A DNA stretch of 64,000 nucleotides from Methanolinea sp. (GTDB lineage Archaea; Halobacteriota; Methanomicrobia; Methanomicrobiales; Methanospirillaceae): positions 92,442-156,441 of the forward strand of contig JASFYI010000004.1 in NCBI GenBank assembly GCA_030055515.1. The letters are read 5' to 3'. The notes beneath the pieces were generated by a model. The model saw nothing but the letters and a program-made list of their open reading frames with translations, was not told where the DNA came from and ran no database searches. Both the position numbers and the translations under genes were made by a program. Below, piece after piece: positions 18,265 through 26,556 of this stretch; the stretch's first letter is position 1, and each line of letters begins with the position of its first letter.

Positions 18265-18791
18265 ACGAGGTCGTAGAACTCCTAAAGGAGCACGGCGCAC
18301 TCGAATTCGGGGATTTCGTCCTCTCATCGGGTGAAAGGAGCCCCTACTACCTCGACGTGAAGAAGGTCGTGACGAACCCCGTCGCGCTCCAGAGGATAGG
18401 GGCGATCATCGCGGGTGCCCACGAGTTCGACGTGGTGGCAGGCGTCGCGGTCGGCGGGATCCCTCTCGCCGTGGCCGTCGCCCTCGCGAAGCAGAGGCCT
18501 TTTGCGATCGTGAGGAAGGAGGAGAAGGGCCACGGGAAGGCGGGGAAGATCATCGGCGACGTGGGGGGCAGGCGCGTCCTCCTCGTCGAGGACGTGACGA
18601 CGTCGGGGGGATCCGCCCTCGACGCGGTGAGGGCCCTGCGGGCAGCGGGGGGGACCGTCGAGCTCGCGGTCACCGTCGTCGACCGAGAGGCGGGTGCGGC
18701 AGCGAGACTCGCAAAGGAGGGGGTCCGGCTGGAAGCCCTCGCGAGGGCCTCGGAGATTCTCAGGGCCGTGGAGGAGAACAGCAACCGTTAA
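18258..18791 (+). CDS. pyrE: Orotate phosphoribosyltransferase
   Basis: About 177 residues. It converts orotate and PRPP to [20 protein letters not shown] near the N-terminus is the OPRT signature, and the PRPP loop reads [18 protein letters not shown]. The lysine-rich loop [12 protein letters not shown] is also present. Its start lies inside the end of carS. purD follows after 19 bases. It is distinct from the PyrE-like regulator at 55184. Confidence 0.93.
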   Translation: MVNEVVELLKEHGALEFGDFVLSSGERSPYYLDVKKVVTNPVALQRIGAIIAGAHEFDVVAGVAVGGIPLAVAVALAKQRPFAIVRKEEKGHGKAGKIIGDVGGRRVLLVEDVTTSGGSALDAVRALRAAGGTVELAVTVVDREAGAAARLAKEGVRLEALARASEILRAVEENSNR

Positions 18792-18810
18792 CAGACGGAA
18801 ATTCCGATAC

Positions 18811-20100
18811 ATGACTATGAAGATCCTTGTTGTGGGGAGTGGTGGCAGGGAACACGCCATTGCCATGGCTCTGTCCCGCAACACCGACGCGGAGATCTAC
18901 GCGGCGATGGCGCACGAGAACCCGGGCATCGCGCGACTCTGCCGCAAGTTCCACGTCGGGAAGGAGACCGACGTCAGGGCAGTCACGCAGTTTTCACGGG
19001 AGAACTCCATTGATTACGCGATAATCGGGCCCGAGGCCCCCCTCGAGGCAGGTATCGTCGACGCCCTCGAGTCAGCCGGGATCCCCTGCGTCGGGCCGAC
19101 GAGGGCGGCAGCCCGCCTCGAGACGGACAAGGCCTTCTGCAGGGAGATGATGGAGAGCCACGGCATCCGCGGCTGCCCCCGCTACAGGGTCTTCCGCGAC
19201 CCGGACGACGCGGTCGCTTTCCTCCGGGATTACCCCGGCGACCTCGCCATCAAGCCCATCGGCCTCACGGGCGGCAAGGGTGTCAAGATCGTGGGCGAAC
19301 ACCTCGACAGGGAGGGCGCGGCAGAGTACATAAGGAGCCTCTCGGGGGGCGTGGTCCTCGAGGAGAGGCTGCACGGCGAGGAATTCACGCTCCAGGCGTT
19401 CTCCGACGGGAAAGATGTCGTCCCCATGCCCCTTGTACAGGACCACAAGAGGGCCTATGAGGGGGACAAGGGTCCCAACACGGGGGGGATGGGTTCCTAT
19501 TCCCTCCCCGACCACGGTCTCCCCTTCGTCTCCCCGGCCGACAGGGAGGAGGCACTCGGGATCATGCGGTCCGCGATACGGGCGATGGAAAAGATCGGGA
19601 CACCCTACCGCGGGATCCTGTACGGCCAGTTCATGAACACGCGGAACGGCCCTATGGTCGTCGAGTTCAATGCCCGGTTCGGCGACCCGGAGGCGATGAA
19701 CGTCCTATCCATCCTCGAGACGGACCTCCTCTCCATCGTGGAGGGCATCGTTGGAGGTACCCTCGCCCGGCTCCCCGTCTCGTTCTCGAGGAAGGCAACC
19801 GTCTGCAAGTACGTCGTCCCCGAGGGGTACCCGGAATCGCCGCTCCGCGGCGAGAGGATCACCCTTGGCCCGTACGAACCTGCCTTCCTCTACTACGCGA
19901 ACGTCACGGAGAGGGACGGCGCTCTCTACACGGGGTCTTCGCGGACGCTCGCGTTCGTCGGCGTGGGCGAGACCCTCGCCGATGCCGAGAGGATCGCCGA
20001 GGCCGCGGCATCGGGCGTGAGGGGGAGGGTGAGGCACAGGAGGGACATCGGCACCCCCGCGCTCCTCGAGCGACGGATTGCACACATGAGGGAACTGTAG
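18811..20100 (+). CDS. purD: Phosphoribosylamine-glycine ligase
   Basis: About 429 residues. It makes glycinamide ribonucleotide from phosphoribosylamine, glycine and [18 protein letters not shown] at the N-terminus, [10 protein letters not shown] in the ATP-grasp domain, [19 protein letters not shown] and [11 protein letters not shown] are diagnostic. ATG 18811 and ATG 18817 are both possible starts. It ends directly against argF, with the argF ATG following the TAG without a gap. Confidence 0.95.
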   Translation: MTMKILVVGSGGREHAIAMALSRNTDAEIYAAMAHENPGIARLCRKFHVGKETDVRAVTQFSRENSIDYAIIGPEAPLEAGIVDALESAGIPCVGPTRAAARLETDKAFCREMMESHGIRGCPRYRVFRDPDDAVAFLRDYPGDLAIKPIGLTGGKGVKIVGEHLDREGAAEYIRSLSGGVVLEERLHGEEFTLQAFSDGKDVVPMPLVQDHKRAYEGDKGPNTGGMGSYSLPDHGLPFVSPADREEALGIMRSAIRAMEKIGTPYRGILYGQFMNTRNGPMVVEFNARFGDPEAMNVLSILETDLLSIVEGIVGGTLARLPVSFSRKATVCKYVVPEGYPESPLRGERITLGPYEPAFLYYANVTERDGALYTGSSRTLAFVGVGETLADAERIAEAAASGVRGRVRHRRDIGTPALLERRIAHMREL

Positions 20101-21045
20101 ATGAAGCGCGACATCGTCTCTATCCTCGACATCACCGCGGGGGAACTGGACCGCCTCCTCGAGGAGGCCGGCCGCCTCAAGAGAATGCGCAGGGAGGGAA
20201 AGCCCCACCCCTACCTCGAGGGCAAGTCCCTCGCCATGATCTTCGAGAAATCATCGACCCGCACCCGAATCTCCTTCGAGGTGGGGATGGCCGAGCTCGG
20301 GGGGACCGCACTGTTCCTGAATGCACAGGACCTGCAGATCGGGAGGGGGGAGGAGATACGCGACACGGCGCGCGTCGCATCCCGGTACGTCTCCGCGGTG
20401 ATGATCCGGGCGTACAGGCACTCCACGATCGAGGAGTTCGCGCGGTACGCGACCGTTCCCGTCATTAACGGCCTCTCGGACCTGGAACACCCGTGCCAGA
20501 TCCTCGCCGACATAATGACGATAAGGGAGAGGTTCCACAGGACGGAGGGGATCAGGGTCGGCTGGGTGGGCGACGGTGACAACGTGTGCAATTCCCTCAT
20601 CCTCTCCTCTGTCCTGACGGGGATGGACATCACCGTCGCGACACCGGAGGGATACTCGCCCCCGCCGCGGATACTCGAGGTCGCCCGGGGCCGCGGGGGC
20701 AAGGTGAGGGTTGTCAGGGACCCGAGGGAAGCGGTGAGGGATGCCCACGTGGTCGTGACCGACACGTGGGTCTCCATGGGAACCGAGGCCGAGCGCGACG
20801 CGAGGCTCCGGGCATTCTCCGGGTACACCATCACGGAAGAGCTCATGGAGACCGCGGCGCCCGACGCGATCTTCATGCACTGCCTGCCCGCCCACAGGGG
20901 ACAGGAGGTCACGGACGGGGTGATCGAGGGTCCCCGGAGCGCCGTCTTCGACGAGGCGGAAAACCGCCTCCATGCCCAGAAGGCCCTCCTCGTCTTCCTT
21001 ATGCGCGGGTGGGAGGGGGGGGAAGGGCCCCTCACTCCCCGATGA
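20101..21045 (+). CDS. argF: Ornithine carbamoyltransferase
   Basis: 314 residues. It forms citrulline from carbamoyl phosphate and ornithine. The carbamoyl-phosphate motif SSTRTRISFEVGM, the ornithine-side HCLPAHRGQEV and an intact central DGDNVCNSL are visible. It starts immediately after purD, so the two are co-transcribed. The 3' end overlaps the convergent small gene at 21032 by 14 bases. Confidence 0.95.
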   Translation: MKRDIVSILDITAGELDRLLEEAGRLKRMRREGKPHPYLEGKSLAMIFEKSSTRTRISFEVGMAELGGTALFLNAQDLQIGRGEEIRDTARVASRYVSAVMIRAYRHSTIEEFARYATVPVINGLSDLEHPCQILADIMTIRERFHRTEGIRVGWVGDGDNVCNSLILSSVLTGMDITVATPEGYSPPPRILEVARGRGGKVRVVRDPREAVRDAHVVVTDTWVSMGTEAERDARLRAFSGYTITEELMETAAPDAIFMHCLPAHRGQEVTDGVIEGPRSAVFDEAENRLHAQKALLVFLMRGWEGGEGPLTPR

Positions 21046-21319
21046 ACTTCTTCAGCTCGTAGTAGAGGTAGTCCTGGACCTCTTCCATCGTCTTCTTCTT
21101 CCCCCTGAACGCGAGCAGCTCCCTCTCGTCGCCATCCATGTTCGCGAAGTACAACCGCTGTTTCCTCTCCACGAGCTGGACGTCGAATTTCCGGATGATT
21201 TCCGCGATGATCGAGCGCGGGACACCGGGAGGGATGAGGAGGTCGTAGAGCTGTTCTTCCCCGCCGGGTTCTTCCCGCGGCCCGGTATGTTCGTTATCCT
21301 CTCTCTTTTCTTCTGTCAT
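21032..21319 (-). CDS. Small uncharacterised protein downstream of the methanogenesis-marker 14 gene
   Basis: 95 residues and not recognised. It has a charged, Glu/Pro/Gly-rich N-terminal tail of about 22 residues. A compact acidic-basic domain follows (LYDLLIPPGVPRSIIAEII, then KFDVQLVERKQRLYF and a helical C-terminus). It starts 13 bases after the stop of the marker-14 gene on the same strand, so it is almost certainly co-transcribed and may work with it. Confidence 0.6.
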   Translation of the reverse strand: MTEEKREDNEHTGPREEPGGEEQLYDLLIPPGVPRSIIAEIIRKFDVQLVERKQRLYFANMDGDERELLAFRGKKKTMEEVQDYLYYELKKFIGE

Positions 21320-21332
21320 GGTGCACCATTCT

Positions 21333-22832
21333 TCACTTCCCCGCCTTTATCCTGCGGGACATGATACAGGGTCCCCCGCGGACACCCCCGATGGGATTCT
21401 TCGGTTTTCCAAGGGAATTCATGCACCGCCCCATGAGCGCTGCACCCCTCGCGAGGCCGTCGTCCACGAAGACCACGTGGTCGTTCGGGTTCGGGAAGAG
21501 GCGCCTCTCCGCGATTCCCTCGAGGATGTACTCGGGTTTCCGCCCTGAGATCGCTGCCCTCCCGGTAAAGCCGATGCTCGACCTTGGGTAGACGAGGCCG
21601 AGCTCGTGCGCGACGTCCACGAGCCGCAGGGCCATGCGTGCGCACACCCTGTCGATCACCTCGTTGAGGAAACCAAGGCCGTGCTTCTCGTAGATCTCCC
21701 TCCCAAGTTCCGAGAGTTCGGGGAGCGTGCTCCCGTTCACGCCCGCATCGCAGCCGATCAGGGCGATTCCGGACTCCTTCGCGACGTCGGCGAACACGGG
21801 GACCCTCCCGAACCTCCGCCTGTCGGGAGGGACGAGCCGGATGTCGATCAGCTCGTGGGCACGGTCGACGTACTTCCGGACGGCCTCGCTCTGCCCCCTC
21901 CGTACGAAATCGCCCACCACGCTCCTGTCGCCGAAGACCTCGAGCGCCGTCCCCGTCCGCGGGTCGACGAGCCCCGTCCCCTTGATGATCGCGTCGGGGA
22001 TCGCGCCCGCGAGCCCGCAGAAGTTCCCGATGGTCTTCGCGAAGGGGTTGGGATCATCCGGGGCGACGTCGCTCGTGATCCTCCCGTCGAGCGTTGTACC
22101 GAAATCGATGGATATGCAGGGATTCCTGAAGTCGACAGGGGTCCACTTCGCGCCCTCCTTGATCCCTGCCATGGCGAGCTCGCCCTCCATCTCGTTTGCG
22201 ACCATCTCGACCCCGGTGCTCCCGACGGGGGGAATCACGCCCGCGACAGCGCCCACGAAGACGACCTTGTCGGCGAAGCTGTAGGGCTGGAGTTTGGGGG
22301 CCTGGTTCGCCTTCGACATGGGGGGAGTCATCTTGCGCGGGGGAACCCCCGCCATGAGGCAGCCGTTCGCGAGCGCGAGGACGAATTCTCCCACCTGGTC
22401 AGGGGAGTCCATCGCGGCGACGACCCCGGTGCTCCGCACCACGAAATCGAGGTCTTTCTGGATGTCGAGGTGTGCCTCCCTGTGGCACTGGATCAGCGTG
22501 TCCCTGACGAGTTCGGTCACGGATTCGCGCGTGAGTTTCGTGCCATCGAGGGTCTCCCCGAAGATCTCCTCGCCGGGCTTGGGTTTCCGCACGTCCCTGC
22601 TCATCCGGACGGTCTTGTGGATGACGTAGCTCATCCCCGTCTCGAGGTTTACCCCCGTGAGGATGCACTTCGTCGTCGTGTTTCCCATCTCCACGGACGC
22701 CACGATGAAGTAAGGCTTTACCCTGAATTCGGGGACGTACACGCCCGGTCCGTGTGCGATGGACGGTGGAGGAGGACTTTCCACGATGTGTGGCCTGGGT
22801 TTAAAAAATCGTTCAAAAAAACGCGCACACAT
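21333..22832 (-). CDS. Methanogenesis marker protein 14 (ASKHA-fold)
   Basis: About 499 residues. It matches the methanogen-restricted marker-14 family. It has actin/hexokinase-like nucleotide-binding features: SVEMGNTTTKCIL near residue 47, a second phosphate-loop-like segment SIDFGTTLDGRI, and SIGFTGRAAISGRK near the C-terminus. These resemble reductive activators of corrinoid proteins, and a role in cofactor or enzyme maturation is inferred. ATG 22832 fits a TATA box at about 22861-22868. A GTG at 22784 with a nearer TATA-like GATATAC is an alternative start. Confidence 0.75.
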   Translation of the reverse strand: MCARFFERFFKPRPHIVESPPPPSIAHGPGVYVPEFRVKPYFIVASVEMGNTTTKCILTGVNLETGMSYVIHKTVRMSRDVRKPKPGEEIFGETLDGTKLTRESVTELVRDTLIQCHREAHLDIQKDLDFVVRSTGVVAAMDSPDQVGEFVLALANGCLMAGVPPRKMTPPMSKANQAPKLQPYSFADKVVFVGAVAGVIPPVGSTGVEMVANEMEGELAMAGIKEGAKWTPVDFRNPCISIDFGTTLDGRITSDVAPDDPNPFAKTIGNFCGLAGAIPDAIIKGTGLVDPRTGTALEVFGDRSVVGDFVRRGQSEAVRKYVDRAHELIDIRLVPPDRRRFGRVPVFADVAKESGIALIGCDAGVNGSTLPELSELGREIYEKHGLGFLNEVIDRVCARMALRLVDVAHELGLVYPRSSIGFTGRAAISGRKPEYILEGIAERRLFPNPNDHVVFVDDGLARGAALMGRCMNSLGKPKNPIGGVRGGPCIMSRRIKAGK

Positions 22833-23069
22833 GTATATCGAATGAGAAGCTCGGGTGGAATATATCTTTCGATTTGCATTAAAGGCCTGCTAATTCGGTT
22901 TTTTTCCCGCGGCTGTGCCCGCGGATGCTTTGGGAAATGGGGGAGATATCCCCCTCAATCCGGTACCGCACGCGGGCGGGGATCCGAAGGGATGGGCCCC
23001 ATGGTGGCGGGCCCCCGTCTGGCCCGTGGAACGCAACATTTTTAAGAGGACACTGTGAAAGGGCATAAC

Positions 23070-23264
23070 ATGGATTTAAATGACCCCCGGGGGTGGGTCT
23101 TCTACTACCTGATCTGCTTCGTGGCCCTGCTCTGGGTCGGTTTCCTCTCCGCGCAGGGAGTCATGCTCTTCGTGAGCCTTTTCCTCACCCTCATCGTCCT
23201 CGGATTCTCTGTCATCCTCTGCGTGATGCTGATCCTCGAACTGAAGAAGGAGAGGTCGGGTTGA
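23070..23264 (+). CDS. Small two-helix membrane protein
   Basis: 64 residues from ATG 23070, with MDLNDPRGWVFYY followed by two hydrophobic helices and a charged tail LKKERSG. Not recognised. TATA-like ATTTTTAAG (about 23038-23046) lies about 27 bases upstream, so the message is nearly leaderless, which supports ATG 23070 over the in-frame GTG at 23055. Confidence 0.55.
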   Translation: MDLNDPRGWVFYYLICFVALLWVGFLSAQGVMLFVSLFLTLIVLGFSVILCVMLILELKKERSG

Positions 23265-23340
23265 ATGGCTCGCGGGGAATGGGAAATTTGAGGGCAATCG
23301 ATTAAATAATCCAAGGTGCGATCCATTCGTGGGGGGTGCA

Positions 23341-23586
23341 ATGCGGGCGAGTTCGGCAACGATGCTGCTGATTGCGGTCCTGATGATCATCATCATCCTT
23401 GCCCTGATCGTGATCATAGGGCTCACCGTCAGGCTCCAGGCCGGCTGCGGGACAGGCCAGGGAGATGGGGCGATCATGCAGTTCGTCTCGTTCTCGCAGG
23501 ATCAGGTCGTCTGCCTCTTCGACGCACTCAGGCAGTGGTTCGAGTTCCTGATGGCCCAGATCCAGAAGGTCTCCGAGCACCTCTGA
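23341..23586 (+). CDS. Small single-pass membrane protein
   Basis: 81 residues from ATG 23341. One strongly hydrophobic N-terminal helix (LLIAVLMIIIILALIVIIGL) is followed by a short soluble tail with two cysteines. Not recognised. TATA-like ATTAAATAA at about 23301-23309 precedes a GGGGGG stretch near the start. An in-frame GTG at 23329 is the alternative start. It may be paired with the small membrane gene just upstream. Confidence 0.5.
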   Translation: MRASSATMLLIAVLMIIIILALIVIIGLTVRLQAGCGTGQGDGAIMQFVSFSQDQVVCLFDALRQWFEFLMAQIQKVSEHL

Positions 23587-23799
23587 AAATTCGAAGTACC
23601 ATCCCGAAGACCGCCGGGTGACGATCCCGTGGTCATCCGGTTCTCAACCACCGGCGTGGGCGATCTTCCCCGCCGGTCTGTCCACCGTGTCCTGGATACC
23701 CGAAACCCGGGGTTCCCGCTTCCCGGGGACCTCCCCCAGTGAAAATCTTAATGCGTCTGCCGCCAATGCCTTGAGATACCGGCAGCGAGTTGAGTTTGC

Positions 23800-24078
23800 A
23801 TGGAAATGGTCAGGGTCAGCGGCAGGAAAAAGGGTGATGTCCGCCTCTACGCGCTCTCCACGTGCGGGTGGTGCGCAAAGACAAAGGACCTCCTCAACTC
23901 CCTCGGCGTGGAGTACACGTACGTCTACGTCGACCTCCTCTCGGGGGAGGAATTCGAGGAGGCACTCTCCGAGGTCGAGAAGTACAACCCCGCGGGATCG
24001 TTCCCCACGCTCATCATCGATGGCTCGCGGGTGATCGTGGGCTACAAGGAGAAGGAGATCAGGGAGGCCCTCGCGTGA
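23800..24078 (+). CDS. Glutaredoxin-like thiol oxidoreductase (NrdH/Grx type)
   Basis: 92 residues with a thioredoxin fold. The active site is STCGWCAKTK (CGWC), followed by the cis-proline region GSFPTLIIDG and a C-terminal GYKEKEIREAL. Its stop overlaps the GTG of the FTR-rubredoxin gene, indicating coupled translation. It is likely the disulfide partner of that reductase. TATA-like AATCTTAATG lies at about 23743-23752. ATG 23806 is an alternative start. Confidence 0.85.
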   Translation: MEMVRVSGRKKGDVRLYALSTCGWCAKTKDLLNSLGVEYTYVYVDLLSGEEFEEALSEVEKYNPAGSFPTLIIDGSRVIVGYKEKEIREALA

Positions 24079-24581
24079 CAGGCGGTGGGATAGGGGAAGA
24101 GGTCGTCGAGGAGAAGATCAAAACGCTCAGGAGAGACGCGGAGGCCGGGGGATACATCCTCAACCCGGACGCCGAGATGGTGAGGAAGCTCGCGGAAGGA
24201 CTCTGCGTCAACGAGGGGAGGTACGGGTATCCCTCGTGTCCCTGCAGGCTCGCGTCCGGTTCGCGCGAGGACGACAGGGACATCATCTGCCCGTGCGACT
24301 ACCGCGACCCCGACCTCGAGGAATTCGGGGCCTGCTACTGCGCGCTCTACGTCTCTCCTGCCGTTGCGCGGGGAGAGCAACCCCTCGTCCCCGTCCCGGA
24401 GCGACGTCCCCCGAGGTCCGCCCGGAAGGGACGCGCGAGCGTTGCGCGGAGCGGAGTGGCCGGCCTTGCGTACCCCGTGTGGCGGTGCAGGGTGTGCGGG
24501 TACCTCTGCGCGAGGGAAAGACCGCCCCTCGTCTGCCCGGTCTGCAAGGCCTCTCAGGACCGGTTCGAACGCTTCATGTGA
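24075..24581 (+). CDS. Ferredoxin:disulfide reductase (FTR catalytic subunit fused to rubredoxin)
   Basis: About 168 residues starting at a GTG that overlaps the glutaredoxin stop. The N-terminal domain has the ferredoxin-thioredoxin reductase cysteine set CPCR, CPCDY and CYCALY, which binds a [4Fe-4S] cluster beside the redox disulfide. After a basic linker, the last 35 residues form a rubredoxin-like iron site (CRVCGYLC and CPVCKAS). This architecture corresponds to the ferredoxin disulfide reductase described in Methanosarcina. It likely passes electrons from ferredoxin through iron-sulfur centres to the neighbouring glutaredoxin. Confidence 0.85.
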   Translation: MTGGGIGEEVVEEKIKTLRRDAEAGGYILNPDAEMVRKLAEGLCVNEGRYGYPSCPCRLASGSREDDRDIICPCDYRDPDLEEFGACYCALYVSPAVARGEQPLVPVPERRPPRSARKGRASVARSGVAGLAYPVWRCRVCGYLCARERPPLVCPVCKASQDRFERFM

Positions 24582-24666
24582 GGTGGGATGCCGGAGGTGC
24601 GTACGTGGAGGGCGGGTTGTGCACGCTCAAGTAGGCTCAAGTATCCATGGGACCAAGGTGTAGGAC

Positions 24667-25026
24667 ATGCCCGGACCGATCGAGATAGAGGTCGTGGGAC
24701 TCGAGGACTCGGCCTGTTCCCCGTTTCCCTGCGACAACACGCGAACCTGCGGCCTCCACGAGTGCTACCCGTCGGGAAAGCTCGTCCCGGCATTCGAGGC
24801 CCTCAGGAAGGAACTCCTGCGGCAGTACGGGGACGCGGTGAGGGTGACCCTGATCCTGATCGACAGGGAGGTTCCTGCCCGCGTGAGGGAGATCATCGCC
24901 GAGAGGTACCCTCCAATCCCGTTCGTCCTCGTCGACGGAACGCTCGTCCCCATGGGGAGGATCTCGCTTCCCCAGATGCAGAGGGAGATCGAGAAGAGGA
25001 TGGGGGAAATCAGGCGATCTTCGTGA
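24667..25026 (+). CDS. Uncharacterised Cys-rich protein, possibly thioredoxin-fold
   Basis: 119 residues. Four cysteines lie close together at residues 17, 22, 28 and 33 (CX4CX5CX4C), followed by an alternating strand/helix pattern (VRVTLILIDREVP, PFVLVDGTLVPMG) that resembles a thioredoxin fold with a cis-proline before FVLVDG. The cysteine group could bind a metal or cluster. It follows the redox pair after 85 bases on the same strand and may belong to the same pathway. It is convergent with the carbonic anhydrase gene and overlaps it by 17 bases. Confidence 0.5.
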   Translation: MPGPIEIEVVGLEDSACSPFPCDNTRTCGLHECYPSGKLVPAFEALRKELLRQYGDAVRVTLILIDREVPARVREIIAERYPPIPFVLVDGTLVPMGRISLPQMQREIEKRMGEIRRSS

Positions 25027-25591
25027 GCTCGCCCGTCTCCATGTTGTAGTAGAGACCGTGAATACTGATTTTCTTGTCGAGGAGTGCTTCTTTCACGATC
25101 GGGTAATTCTTCAGGTGTTCAATCTGGAGGATGACGTTCTCCCTCTCGATCATCGCCAGTTTCGCCCTCTCCTCTTCGGGTGACGTGGGGGGTGGAATGC
25201 GCGCCTCCACGCGCCTCTTTGCCTCGGTAGCATTGGCAAGCCAGAGGGGTATGTACTTGTCGTCCGTCTCTTTTCCCAAGGCCTTCATGGCCCCGCAATC
25301 CGAGTGACCGCATATCACGATGTCCTTCACCTTGAGGTGGCGGATAGCATATTCAAGAACCGTCGCGAAGTTCCAGTCGTGGAGAGGAACGATATTTCCG
25401 ATATTCCTGTGCACGAAGAGCGTTCCTGGCATTGTCTGCGTGATGTGCCCGGACTGGATGCGCGAGTCCGAGCACGTGATCCAGAGGACCGATGGATTCT
25501 GTCCCGCTGACAGTTGCCTGTAGTGTGGGAGGTTGTCCTTGAAGAAACCCTCCCGAAACCTCCTGTTGCCCTCGAGGAGTTGGTCTATCAT
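25010..25591 (-). CDS. cab: Beta-class carbonic anhydrase
   Basis: About 193 residues. It interconverts CO2 and bicarbonate. Zinc ligands are in ITCSDSR and ICGHSDCGA, in the pattern of the beta class, and the size matches short archaeal Cab-type enzymes. ATG 25591 has a GAGAGG ribosome-binding site. A TATA box on the minus strand (CTTTATATATT, 25680-25690) gives a leader of about 65 bases containing an inverted repeat. In a CO2-reducing methanogen it would help carbon uptake or pH balance. Confidence 0.92.
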   Translation of the reverse strand: MIDQLLEGNRRFREGFFKDNLPHYRQLSAGQNPSVLWITCSDSRIQSGHITQTMPGTLFVHRNIGNIVPLHDWNFATVLEYAIRHLKVKDIVICGHSDCGAMKALGKETDDKYIPLWLANATEAKRRVEARIPPPTSPEEERAKLAMIERENVILQIEHLKNYPIVKEALLDKKISIHGLYYNMETGELTKIA

Positions 25592-25651
25592 GGATAATTG
25601 CCTCTCTTTGCCATGGGGAAGGGACAGCACTGGATGATCTGTGACCTGCCA

Positions 25652-25733
25652 TCCCCTCTCACAGGGGAGATTGACGGGGGAATATATAAAGAAGTGATAT
25701 TTATTCCGCCGTCCCATCTCTCGCAGGGAGATG
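25652..25733. promoter_or_regulatory. Divergent promoter with two inverted repeats (carbonic anhydrase / DUF1624 protein)
   Basis: TATA elements for both directions lie at 25680-25690 (minus) and about 25697-25705 (ATATTTATT, plus). A perfect 6-base inverted repeat TCCCCT/AGGGGA at 25652-25668 sits near the expected transcript start of the carbonic anhydrase gene. A second, CATCTC/GAGATG at 25715-25733, sits near that of the membrane gene. Both are placed where archaeal repressors often bind. Confidence 0.4.
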
Positions 25734-25747
25734 CGACGGGAGCGTTC

Positions 25748-26530
25748 ATGCCACCATTGTTACCTGGAGAGGATACCGAGTCCGTGAGGACTCGGACATC
25801 CCGGTACTGGGAAATCGACTTCGCGAGGGGTATCGCGGTCACGATGATGGTGACATACCACGTGGTCTTCGACTTCGCATACCTCGGGGTCACCGATGCC
25901 CGGGCGTCGCTTGGTCAATGGAGGCCCCTCGCATTGGCGACGGCAACGCTCTTCCTCCTCCTCGTCGGGATCTCCCTCACCATAAGCAGCGCGAGGGTCG
26001 AAGGGAAGCTCGCGGGGCGGGCCTACGCGCTCAAGTTCGCGAGGAGGGGAGCGGGGTTATTCCTCGCCGGGCTTTCTCTCACGGCCATCACGCTTGTCGT
26101 CGTCCCCGCGTCCCCGATCCTCTTTGGAATCCTCCACCTGATTGGGGTCTCGGTGATGCTCGCACCCTTCTTCCTCCGCTACAGCCGGGCAAACCTCGTG
26201 GCCGGCCTCTCGCTCGTTGCGGCAGGTCCTTTTGTCGGATCCCTCGAGGGGCCGCTCCCCCTCCTCTGGATAGGGCTGCACCCCGCGGGTTTCTCGAGCC
26301 TCGACTACACCCCTCTCGTCCCGTGGCTCGGTGTCGTGCTCGTCGGCGTCTTCGCGGGGAAGGTGCTCTACCCGGGGGGAGAGAGGAGGGTCCGGGTCCG
26401 CGGGGACGTCCCCCCATTAGGGGGAGGGATCTGTCTCCTCGGCCGGCATTCCCTCGCCATCTACTTCCTGCACCAGCCCGTCATCCTCCTCGGGATCGCA
26501 CTCTTCTTTGGAATCCCCAGACCCGCGTGA
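25748..26530 (+). CDS. DUF1624 (HGSNAT catalytic-type) membrane protein
   Basis: About 260 residues with seven or so hydrophobic helices. The N-terminal RYWEIDFARGIAVTMMVTYHVVFD is the signature of the DUF1624/heparan-glucosaminide acetyltransferase family. The C-terminal region has LLGRHSLAIYFLHQPVI. Such proteins are predicted membrane acyltransferases, but the substrate here is unknown. ATG 25748 was chosen because the family core begins 20 residues later and the TATA box fits. Confidence 0.75.
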   Translation: MPPLLPGEDTESVRTRTSRYWEIDFARGIAVTMMVTYHVVFDFAYLGVTDARASLGQWRPLALATATLFLLLVGISLTISSARVEGKLAGRAYALKFARRGAGLFLAGLSLTAITLVVVPASPILFGILHLIGVSVMLAPFFLRYSRANLVAGLSLVAAGPFVGSLEGPLPLLWIGLHPAGFSSLDYTPLVPWLGVVLVGVFAGKVLYPGGERRVRVRGDVPPLGGGICLLGRHSLAIYFLHQPVILLGIALFFGIPRPA

Positions 26531-26556
26531 GTGGCGGTCCCGGCGGAGGTCCCCCT

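Noticed and set aside
23035-23600. The two small membrane genes as a toxin-antitoxin pair
   Set aside because: Neither shows a toxin or antitoxin motif. Each has its own TATA-like element and they do not overlap.
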